NCBI RefSeq assembly: GCF_042242105.1
Contig: NC_092019.1
Span: 21,938,828-22,002,827 of the forward strand
Length of the DNA stretch: 64,000 bases
Source: Pempheris klunzingeri
Taxonomy: Eukaryota > Chordata > Actinopteri > Acropomatiformes > Pempheridae
Direction: 5' to 3'
Shown: positions 50,806 to 62,012 of the stretch, in pieces
Numbering within the stretch: position 1 is the first letter of the stretch
How the letters are laid out: each line of letters begins with the position of its first letter
The notes under the pieces: model-generated
Seen by the model: the letters and a program-made list of their open reading frames with translations, nothing else
What the model was told of the DNA's origin: nothing
Databases searched by the model: none
Translations under genes and position numbers: made by a program

Positions 50806-52223
50806 GAGCGCTACTGTGTTGGAGTTCTCCCACGATGAACGAGAGGGCCACCTTCATGCGACTACGGGTTGCTGGGGGGGACTCCATAGTTCTACTGGGA
50901 GACTTCAACGGGTGATTGGAATGAACGGCATGCCAGTGTGGTGCTTTGTTATTGGACTTCTGTACTAAGCATGGATTGACCATAACAAACACCATGTTCA
51001 AGCATAGGGTGGTTCGTAAGTGTACATGGTACCAGACCACCTTAGGCCAAAGATCTATGATTGATTTTGTGGTCGTGTCATCGGATCTGCACCTGTATGT
51101 CTTGGACACTTGGATGAAGAGAGGTGCAGAGCTGTCAACTGATCACCACCTGGTGGTGAGTTGGATCAGATGGCGGGGGAAGCTGCCAGACAGACCTGGT
51201 AGGGCCAAACGTGTAGTGAGGGTTTGCTGGGAATGTCTGGTGGAGGCCCCTGTCCAGGAGATCTTCGACTTGGATTCAAGAGAAACAATACGGATTCCGT
51301 CCTGGTCGTGGAACAGTTGACCAGCTCTTTACCCTTGCGGGATTGTTGGAGGTGTCATGGAAGTTTGCCCATCCAGTATACATGTGTTTTGTAGACTTGG
51401 AGAAGGCCAATGATCGTGTCCCTTGGCAAATCCTGTGGGGAGTACTGCAGGAGTATGGAGTACCAGGTTCGTTGCTACAAGCTATTTGGTCTCTGTATAA
51501 CCAAAGTGAGAGCTGTGTCCACATTCTCGGCACAAAGTCAAGCACGTTCTCAGTGGGTGTTGGACTCCGATAAGGCTACCCATTAACAGTGATCCTGTTC
51601 GTGATTTTCAAGGACAGGATCTCAAGGTGCAGCCGAGGTTTGGAGACCTCAGAACTGCATCTCTGCTTTTTGCAGATGATGTGGTTCTGTTGGTTTCCTC
51701 AGATTGTGAGTTGCGTGTGGCATCAGCAGTAATGCAGGCACTATACCGGTCCATTGCAGTGAAGAGGGAGCTGAGCTGGAAGGCAAAGTTCAACATTTTG
51801 ATCTACGTTCCAACCCTCAACTATGGTCATGAGCTCTGAGTAATGACCGAAAGAACGAGATTACTACAAGCGGCTTAAATAAATTTCCTCCGTAGGAGCT
51901 CAGACATCCAGGAGGGGCTCGGAGTAGAACCACTGCTCCTTCACATCGAAAGAAGCTAGTTGAGGTGGTTCAGGCATCTGGTCAGGATGCCTCCTGGGTG
52001 CCTCCCCTTAGAGGTTTTCCGGGTACTTGCTGGAGGGATTACATCTATCATCTGGCCTGGGAATGCCTCGGGATCCCCCAGGAGGAGCTGGAAAGCGTTG
52101 CTTGGGAGAAAGGCGTCCAGAGTGCCCTGCTTGACCTGTTGCTACCGCAACCCGAACCCAAATAAGTGGAAGATAATGGATGGATGGATGGATGGATGGA
52201 TGGATGGATGGATGGATGGATGG
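50806..52223 (+). mobile_element. Decayed Rex3-like LINE (RTE clade), 5'-truncated
   Basis: Fragments of an endonuclease domain (VLLGDFN near 50895; MIDFVVVSSDLHLY near 51057) and of a reverse transcriptase (YGFRPGRGTVDQLF near 51290; LFADDVVLL near 51667) appear in order on the plus strand but in several frames, with material missing between them. The 3' end reaches a (tgga)n tail, as described for Rex3. About 1.4 kb remains of an element normally near 3 kb, so it is dead. Homology of the flanks to 34690 and 35140 shows it arrived after, or was lost from one copy of, the B/D duplication. Confidence 0.8.
52177..52223 (+). repeat. (TGGA)n tail of the LINE
   Basis: Near-perfect tetranucleotide tract forming the 3' terminus of the Rex3-like fragment. 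Confidence 0.95.
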
Positions 52224-52224
52224 C

Positions 52225-52925
52225 TGTAATCACAAAGTTGAGGCTACTGGGACAAAGTGACATTTCGACCTGATGATGGCGCTAAATATAAAGTTAAGGA
52301 ATTACAATTTAGACTCAGATGGACATAAATGCCTGTACCAGATTTTATGGGGGACTGCCCATTGTTCGGACAGCCCATTATTCTGAATCCCCAACAGCAC
52401 AAAAAGTGTCCCACTGGACCAAAAGTCCATTTGTCTGACAGCATATTATCTAAAACTAACAGCACAGAAACGTAACCACAACCAACAATACAGCAGTGTA
52501 GCCTGACTTGCAGCCTACCTTGGTGATGGGTTGCACACCAACTGAGGTAACACTCTCATGATTCTATTCCGACTCTGAATATTAGTCCAACGATCCAGCA
52601 CCATGGACAGAGCTTGAACTAACAAATGCAATGGGAGCGAGCATTTTCAGAGCAATGCAAATGTTAAAGACTATTTGAGTTTCATAACAATGGCATGCCA
52701 CCATTTTATGGTAATCCAATCCAATAGGTGCTCAAACATTTCAATGAAAACCACATGCCAATCATGCGGTGATGCACCAGGTAAAGTTGCAGTACGAATA
52801 AAGTCATTGAGTCGTCCTCTGGAGATTATGAATGTCTGTATAAAATTGAATGGGAACCTATCCAATAATCATCTGGTCTGAAGTGGTCAAAAGAAACCGA
52901 CCAACAGACGGACCAATGTTGTCGT
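52225..52925 (+). repeat. Teleost interspersed repeat, copy 2
   Basis: Counterpart of 34990-35640 in the duplicated flank, including caccaggtaaagttgcagta and cctatccaataatcatctgg. Its 5' part is missing where the LINE lies. Confidence 0.6.
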
Positions 52926-53225
52926 CCCTGCAGTCACAGTGAAGAGAGACACCTATTACTTACACAGCCTTAAAGTGAGGATTCATTTCTGAGGAGCTCT
53001 GGGCTGAAAAGTGGGACACAGAGGACAGAGGTGGGGGCCCCTCTGTCCCCTTTTTCATGGATGCGGGTAAACTTTAGTTCATGAAAAGTCAACACAATGA
53101 AGCACAACAATGCTTGAATAAAGAAATTCTGTCCAAGTTCCAGTCGCCCCTTAGTTTGAATGGATGGAATTACACAGCCTCTCACACATAGAGGTGTGAA
53201 GCGTCTCCGCCACCTCAGATTACCA

Positions 53226-56126
53226 CAGGCTGTTTAGCAGATGTTTAGTTTAGCACATTAGGATGCTGAATCCACTTTATAAAAACATCAATAGATTAAA
53301 TGAAACTTTGGAAAGTCCTGTTTGTGAGGGTTGTTTTAGTTTGGCGGTGTAAAACTGCACTTTAGGAGGACGTGCATCTTGTTCTGTTTTCTTCACGTAA
53401 CCAGAGAAGTGGATCCAAGAAGCAAGAAGAGAATGGCACACATGGTTTCATCATGACTTTCCAAAACAAAGAAAAGGGACAGCATGAGAGACAATTCATA
53501 GTTTTTCTATCAATAATCAACTGTTTGCATTCCATGTTGTTTTTATTTTATTTATGTTTGCATGGAACTGAAGACAGATGAATTTGCTTGAGATGTGAAA
53601 GACTTGTTTAAAATAAAAAAAGCAAGCAAACTACATCATTGCAGAGATCCTATTGTCATTAAGTAACAGTGCTAATTTGCAGAGAGATTGCAAAACCCTG
53701 ATCTGAATTATTATGTCAATCATATATGTAGAAAAAAAAAAATCTCCATAATGGTAATTATGATCACCACAAAGTATAGGACATAGAAATTTGCTTTACA
53801 ACACACTGTGACAAAAGATTAGGTACAACATATTTGATAATTCTATTTCTTTTCAAAATAATTAAATAAAAAATAATCCCCCATGAGGCATTCAAACACA
53901 GGAACTGGTTATTGACTTTGTGCATACAGGAAATTTAAGAATGCTGGCCATCATATCCATCATTAAGTCGACAGAACAATGTCTTACTAAAAGGCTAATG
54001 TGAGTCAGAATAGCTGGCTGACACAGGCTTTGTTTACATGCACAGAGAAATTGAGTATGTAAATCCCCACTACCTTGATTTTTGTATTATTAAACCATAC
54101 ATTTTGTAGACCTGCTTAGGTTATCAATTCTGACTTTTCCATCTGTCCAATTTAAATCAAAGTTGACTATTTTATCTGCACATGATTAAGTTTAAACTTG
54201 CCAATCAGTTAAAAGAAGTTTAATAATGGAAAACATGCAGCAACTCGCCAACTTTGTGACTACTAAAATAGTGAATGCTTTTCCTCAGCTGCAGGTAAAA
54301 AAGATGAAAACAATGCAGTACATACACTCTGTAGTACATAGCCCCTGACACTTGTGAGTAACTCTACAGCAGGCCCTTATATGTAGTATTAAACCCTCAG
54401 GCGCACACAGAACAGCATTATGGGTATGTTTTGATGCCTGATGCTTCATGAGCATGATTTATTCAACTGGGGTGGTGGCAGAGAGAGATTTATTCAGGTT
54501 CACGTAAACAGCTTACGGTGAAGTACTCCTTGGAGTGCACAGTTAGTAGTCAGAGGCCGTATTTACTGTATTTGGTTCTTGCTCCAACTGTAAAACCAAT
54601 TAGACACACAGAGACACGCTGCGGCCCTGATGAACTCACTCCATGATTTTAAATGAGACTGCCACAGTACGGTGTTCTTTCATAACGTACATGTATAAAG
54701 GCTTAGTCATAGAGTGTGTGTATCAAAAGTGCAGTGAGATGTGCAATGATCAAGGAGAGATCATTACACATCTCTCTGCACATCTCTTGTACTCAGTGCA
54801 TGCAGCATAACAGTGACTGTTTAGGAGGAGAAAATTAGTAGACAAGTTGCATATTAAGTCAAACTGTAGCTTTTACTTTCAGTATTTTAGAAATTATTTC
54901 TTGCAGAGAAAACTGACTACGTAATTGCTTTGCATGATTCATTAAGACGTTATTTATCATGACTTACATTGTTAAAACAATCCAATAAACAATACATAGT
55001 GAATATCCCTTTGCATATACACTACATGTGTAATGAAATTAGAGTGAAAATTGACCCCTTAAAATTACCATAATCTTTTGTCTTATTCAAAATGACAAAC
55101 CCATGTTAGTCAGCTACGGTGGCAGTGTGTCTGCGAGTTATTCTGAAGCACTTTTGAGAGAAACAGAGATATATGACTAGCAAAATGTGATGCAAAGTGG
55201 AAGTAGTGGTGTGAAGTGGACGAAGCACAGCAGCAGCTTCATTGGTGGCTTGAGATTCTCTATATACATTAAAGGGGAAACTACACAGACTCACTGACAT
55301 AACTGTCAAGTGTTAATCATGGCCAGTGCAGACTAGGTGGGTGGGGTTTGAAAAACATGGCCGCTTACCAGGCAGGACATATATGGACTAAAAGTCTAGA
55401 ACATCTCAAGCCTCTGCTGATTTGGTTTGGACCTTTTTTTTTTTTTTTTTTAATTATGTGTCTCATGATTCTCCTAATTTAATGAAAATGCAATACGAAA
55501 TTTCCCTTTCAGTTCCCTGAAGTTCCCTTTCAGTGGTTAATAGTAAAGAGAGATTAATATCACAGGTATTTCTTTTTACATCAACCCCAGTCACAGTCAA
55601 TAACAAGGTTTCTCCCTGCATGTAAACACAGCCTCTGATTTGACTATAGTACACACTAGTTAGAGGTGGGTACTATTTACTAAGCTTATATTAAGAGAAT
55701 GTTCAGTCAAACGTGTTTGAATGATGTGTGACAAAACAGTTTTTACTTCCCACACTGGCTTTTCTCCATAATTTAATACTTAAATATGTGTCTGCTGGCA
55801 AAGCAGTCATGCAGGGTGTTTACTGTACATACCGATATCCCTTTCCCTATCAATATACATCTTATTAATATATATTACTGACACCTTCATTATCAAGTTA
55901 GACTATTAGTGCGCTTTTGACATTACATCACAGGTTCATCAAATGTCTATGAATAGCACAACCAACTGGCTAGTCAGCATCACTTCTTGTCATTCAACCA
56001 TCTGATGCAACCATGTGAGAATAAAGCATCAACTTCTCAAGCGAAGAGATGCTCGATCTCCCCAAAGAACCCAGTGATCAGTGACCAGTCTCCTATGATC
56101 TTTCAGCACGATTTGAACGCACACAT

Positions 56127-56159
<33 letters not shown>

Positions 56160-57171
56160 TTGTCTAAAAGAGATAACACTTAGGCCGCTTGCGCGTAAAT
56201 ATGTTGTGCTTTAGGTCTGTATTTTCCAGATCAGTCAGAGAGCTGGAACCCATGCTTTCGGGAGAAGATGTAGAAAATGAGACAGACATTTTGCGTCGGC
56301 CACAGTGCAGGAAATTCTTGAAAAATGTCAACACATTCTACAGTTAACTAGGTGGATCAGAAAGACGCTGTGACATCAGAACTGGGCAGTGTACCATTTA
56401 AATTTACAAAACTTCCTCAATTATCATCAAAAGTGATGGTGACAATTTTTTTTCATCATTTATTATGCGAGGCTACTGAGTCACAGCACACATTAAATGC
56501 AATTATGTGGAAACAAAATGCTGTAATGCGTTTCCATCTCTCGCCTCAGTCGGCTATCTTCTTGGGATGTAATTAACCAAAGACAGAGGAGAGGTTTGCT
56601 CTCGGATGACAGACACACATAAATATAAGAGAACAAAAAGCGCGGTTACTCCTTGCCCTGATGCTTCGACTTGCAGCAGACACAGTGACAGTTACTTGTG
56701 ACGAATGTGGAGCGAATAGTGAGATGGATGCGAGCGCTCAGATGTCTGCCATTTGACAATAACATCAGCAGTCACAACAAAGAACATGTAGAAAGCAACA
56801 AAACACACTGCATGGTGGTTAACACTGTATGTTTTAGAGCCAATGTACTATAACTGAGGCTAGAAATTTAAATAATTTCCTTTACATTGTCCAGTGGGTC
56901 GTGTTCTGACCCAAAAAAGTACCAGTTTTTCCAAATGATGCTGTGTGAAGGGGTGTCCCATGGAGGAGGGGCAGCATGGGGGAGGGGGGGCACTGGCATC
57001 GAGTGGTACATTATGTGAGACAAATCTGAGGAAATGAGAAACAAGGAGTCATCATATGCAGGGTGAAATCCAGTAGAGGAAGTGGGGTTATTACACAGTT
57101 TATGGGGCAGAGGATGTGCTGGGGCTGCCACTGCGTCTCGCATAGCCGAGGGATCAGGGAAGGATCGCGAT
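53226..57171. other. Intergenic between the duplication and MAG
   Basis: No coding exon recognised. It holds the presumed MAG 3' UTR next to 57171; a minus-strand AATAAA at 56459-56464 is one candidate poly(A) signal. It also holds a T run near 55433-55451 and the AC tract at 56119. Frames here are short and domain-free. Confidence 0.5.
56119..56159. repeat. (AC)n microsatellite with a GC interruption
   Basis: Imperfect AC tract with a central cgcgcg; no gene nearby except the presumed 3' side of MAG. Confidence 0.9.
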
Positions 57172-60100
57172 TCATTTGGCTTTGATTTCCGTGTAGTTGC
57201 TGCCGTCATCCCCCCTCCCTGAGGCCCCCTCCCTGGGCCTGGCCCCGATAAACTCCAGAGCAGCGTAATTCAGCTCTTGCCTCTCCAGTCCTGCCATAGA
57301 GCCCACAGGTTGATAATCCCCGTCTTCTCCCTGCAGACAGAGGGAACGATCAGTGGCACAAATCACTGGCAAGGTGCCGGTGACACCTCTGACGACGGAA
57401 GAGTGCGACAGACGTCATAAAGAAAAAGTGTTAGCGGTTACTGGTCGACAACTGACAAGGAGATTGAGATGTTTCCTGTTAGTTTGGCAGTTTGTGTTAG
57501 TTATGAGGCAGCCATGCAGAAGGCAGGGTCTGAAACAAACAGCAGTGTACAGAACACAGAAGCTGAAATGCGAGGAGATGCATCTGTCACTGAGGCTTAT
57601 GTTTTTAATGGGGATTTTTTTTAGGAACCTTACCGTAGTCTCCTCTAGAATGGAGTTAAACTTTGAGCCCAACAGCTCTGTCTTAAGCTGTGCAAGAGTT
57701 AGGGGAGAGAAAAACAGACAGAAAAACGCAGAGAAGCTATGAAAGCAAGAGAAAACAGTGTTCGGAAAGGTCATAGTTGGAGCTACTGGACTTCTAGTGG
57801 GAGAGATTCCTTCTATTACCTCATTTTCAGAGGTCAAAATGGGGTCTCATAATTTACAACTTGTTGCATTACACAAAACTATAACCCCAAACATTGTGAG
57901 AATGGTCATCCAACCCATCTACCATCATAATCATAATCATTGACATCAGCATGTCTCACCACTTTCTTCCTCAGATTTTGTTTGTCCTTCTTGACTGCGC
58001 TGTAGTACAAAGCTGGGTTCTCCAGGACCACGTCCTGCCTAGGGTTGCCATTCTCTCTGGGGGACGGAGTCACATAATCAGACTCGGTCTCGACTGCCAC
58101 TAACGCAGGGTGACACGCCAAGCCTGGGCATCCATTTTAAAACAACAAGCTCTGTAGGGTTATGCTGGAGGCCAACTGTGGCTGTGAGTGACGTGGTTAT
58201 TTTATGGGTTTAGTCGCTGAGCTCACACCCACTTCAGGGGTGATTTGCCAGAGAAAGCTTGCAAATTTGGGGGTCCAAATATGCCTTGAGGCTAAAATAA
58301 AGCACCTTGGTTAAGAGGGCTACCTGGGTTGTATTTAGCGTAGCAGGTCAAGGATACAGAAGCAGTGTCAGAGCAGGGAATTGTGCCTGCAAAATATAAG
58401 GTTAGTCCAGCTCGCTAACCCACTCCACAAGGCAGCCAATGTGGATCTCCATGGATTTCGACAGAGTCTTGACCTGGCAAATAAACTGAATAGCCCTGGA
58501 GAAATGATTCTCACGTCCACATCAGTCCCACATTCACTCATATACAATGTGCATCAAAGTGTTTTAGAATGGATGACAAGGCTTAAGTGTTTCCTTGGAT
58601 TTCAGAAAATGCTTAGTGAGGAAAACGGCTAATTCTGCCTCGCACCGGCATTTCCATTAGTTTGTCATTTATACTCACTTCTTGTTGTTGTGGCCAACGT
58701 ATCTCACTGCTGCAATGATGAAGGCGATGACCGCCACTCCTCCAATGGTGCCAACTATGACTGCCATCATGTACTTTTCTGAAAACAAAGATGATCAAAG
58801 TTAGAAATAAGGCCACGCAACTTAAATGTTGATTAGAATATTGATCAACACATAAAACAAGAAGCATCCATCCAACAAGTCAACAAGAAGCATCCATTCA
58901 AGGAAAAGAAGAGCATAGGAAAGAGGGAGCGACAACATCTAAAACCAAACATCTAAAATCAATCTAGAAACTGTAAGTCCTGGATAAATCAGTGAATAGA
59001 GGCTCTCTGGGCAATGTAGTTTTAAACAAACCTTACTCAAAGAGGAGGAAATATTGCATTTGTTAGGGATTACTTTCTGCTGCGGATCAATATATGGGAC
59101 TGAATCAAAACTAAACCACAGCGCCCGTGTTCATGGTAATGAAAGAACATGTCACCCAGTGCAATAGAGCGGCTCATTGGTGTGTTTTTAATCTTTAGAC
59201 CTTGAAATTTTACCTTGTTGTCATATTGGTGTGATTAAGGATAAACTGCAGAAGAAATGTAATACGACTACGAGAATCAAAGGGAACCAGTTTTGGTGCG
59301 GAGTTGGTCTCTACTCACTCTCCTGCTGTAGTTCCAGGTGTACGCTCTCCCTTCCGTACATGTTGTAGATGCTACAGTGGACATTGACAGCAGGGCCACC
59401 GTTGTCAACCCGCTCGCCTTTCTCCCGCAGCTTGATCATACCCGTGGAGGTGTGTCCATCTGTGTGCGTGTAGAAGTTGAACCGGCCGTCTGTTTCGTTG
59501 ATGGTGATGTTTAGGTCAGGCAGGTAGAACTCAATGGTGGGTTCTGGGTTTCCTGTGGCCATGCAGACACACTGGACACCCTCCCTCACCACTGTGCACT
59601 TTGACTCCTCCAGAAGGACTGGGGCATCTATTCAGGGAAGCAGAAGAGTACAATAGTACAAGAGCTACAATAAGAGCATTGAATATTTATACATATGAAT
59701 ATTCTCTCACTTTTGATATTACCACAGTGACACTTCATATACACATATACACAATTAAACTTTGCCGTTATAATTCATATAAGCTGAACATTGTACTTTG
59801 GAGATGCTCATTACAGGTCATTGTTATTCTGTGTCCTACTTTTTTACACCAATGTGGGGTAAAATGCATGACAGTGAGGCACTCACACTCAACAGTGATG
59901 TTGAGGGAGCTGCTGGCTCTTCCGTGCTCGTTCTCGGCCAGACAGCGGTACTGTCCATCTCCATGCGGTGTGATCTCTATGATCTCCAGCACCGACAGCT
60001 CATCGGCGGTGATGGTGCCCACCAGCTCCCCATCCTTCAGCCAGGTGAGGGTTGGGGCCGGGCTGCCCTGGGTGCTACAGTGCAGAGCCAGCGAGGTTCC

Positions 60101-61963
60101 CTCTTGTACCGTCATGGAGTCGTTTACCAGGGGCTCTCGGGGAGGGTCTGTGACAAAGTGTTGAGAAATTTAGACTCAATAGTCAGATTTGGAAAATGGC
60201 TCTTTGTTTGTTTGTTGTAGTTTGTGGACTTCATGAGTTTGGCATTTTGGCTGTCGCCATCTTGGTTTTTTAGGTTGTCAAGTCATATTTGATTTATTTA
60301 CCCCACACCTGTGATTGATTCACAAAACTGAACATCATGCTGTATTGAAGAAGATTTGAAACTAGCAAATTTAGGCCATAAACTAATTAGGAAAGTGTTT
60401 ACTGAGGTAATAAAGTGAGAAGCAGTGCCATTTTCTTTTATACATTATATGAAATACATAATGTTACCTAATTTCAGGGATAAAATTTAGCAAAAAAATT
60501 TGGCCACTTACGTATCTGGGCGGAAACATCTGAGGCATGTCATCAGAGCAACCTCTTGCACATAGTTTTCATAATGTTAATTGATGCATTGTTATTCAGA
60601 CAAGATCACTTAGGGACACTTTAATGCTGAGCCTCTTACAAACAGTGTGAGGTTCTGTGTCTCAGTATAAAATATATGTGTATGTAAATGAACATATACA
60701 TTTTAAAAGCAAATGCTCATTGATTAATTTGGGCAGAGATTTCGCCCTCTCAAAACACCCAACTCCAAGCTACTCATATTTTTATCTGCTCTAGAGGTGG
60801 GTCAAAGCACTCCTGAGCTGTGTCCTAGTTCCATGCTAAACTGTACAAATAAAGTATTATACGGTACACTTGTTTTTCCACAAGATTGCCTAATACACTT
60901 TCTTTATTTTTCCGCCACTGCATCAAGTTTTGCAGTGAATGATGATTTGTTGCTGAATGGCTTGGAAAATACAGAGCACGCATAACAAGAGCAACTAGTG
61001 GGGCAATTTGTGTGTTTCTGTGTGTATTCACATGTATGTATTTATCTGTGAGGTTTTCTAATTTGTTCCTTGTTGAAATCGTTTGTAGCTGATGTAAATC
61101 CAGGCTGACAACAGCTGCCATCCTTTGCTCAGACATAAACAATTAGAACCACATTATAAACCTACAGGGGGTGACCAGGTACTCAAAACCTTCATCATCA
61201 TCTAAACCAATCCCAAATCTAAATCCGCTGCTTGCTGTGTCCTGCTTCCCTACTGCATACTAATCATGTACAGTGGACATACAACATGTTTCAGAGACTT
61301 ACACTTCACAGCCAGGTACAGTGAAGCGTTCATGATGCCGTAGCCGTTGTCCCCGACACAGGTGTAGACTCCCTCCTGAGCAGGCGTCACATCGTCCAGG
61401 GAGAGCGAGACATTGGACGCCGTGTCCCACAGCAACTCCTGGTCTCCAAACATCCAGGAGATTCTGGGGGGAGGGTTACTGTCCACCTCGCAGTGCAGCG
61501 TCACAGAGCTGCCCTCCATCACCTCTGAGGACACGTTTACCCACACAGAGCGTGGAGCATCTGGGAGGGAAAATAGAGCGGAGAATTTAATGTCCCAGGA
61601 TTCGTGTGTGTGGACACTGACTGACCCCCACCTCTTAAAAAATCGCTTGATTTGTCCTGCTGCAACAGATTTAGAAACACACAATTCAGTCCATATGTAG
61701 GACAGCGATATATATATATATATATATATACACTGTTGCCCATAAAGTTGGAATAATTGTTCAATACCCCCAATTTTGTTAAAGCCTGAATACACAGTTT
61801 GCAAAGGTCAATTGGGGTTTAAGTTTCACTGTGATATGTTTGGAGGAGTTTGATCAATAGAGTTGAGAAGATATAAACTTTATTTATCAAGAATAAATCA
61901 CATTGTCACAATCATTTCATGAGAAGAGGTAAAAAACATTTTATTCCAACTTTATGGGCAACA

Positions 61964-62012
<49 letters not shown>

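Larger units (their letters stand above)
46797..53220. repeat. Segmental duplication, unit 2 (pairs with 30590-35940)
   Basis: Nearly identical to the Siglec B block from mid last-Ig exon through the leader and the upstream flank. Homology stops at about 46797 inside the exon and at about 53225 on the other side. A LINE fragment interrupts it at about 50806-52222. Confidence 0.8.

Noticed and set aside
51627-52229. Frames at 51.6-52.2 kb as possible host coding exons.
   Set aside because: They carry reverse-transcriptase and 3'-end signatures of a Rex3-like LINE and run into its (TGGA)n tail.
30590-53220. The near-identical B and D blocks as an assembly duplication.
   Set aside because: The transmembrane and tail exons of B and D are unrelated, and the two flanks differ by a LINE and scattered substitutions, so they are real separate loci. 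Long reads would settle it.
56868-57209. A 113-residue minus-strand frame overlapping the MAG stop.
   Set aside because: It is a different frame across the last MAG exon and its 3' UTR, rich in low-complexity Pro and Ser, with no splice support.
58057-58136. An upstream extension of the MAG tail exon (SDYVTPSP).
   Set aside because: No acceptor in this stretch gives the phase needed after the transmembrane exon. Kept only as a possible isoform.
58320-58395. A possible small minus-strand exon in the MAG intron with an Ig-like phrase (SVSLTCYAKYNP).
   Set aside because: It is phase 1 at both ends while the transmembrane exon ends in phase 2, and it lies after the membrane segment where no Ig domain is expected.
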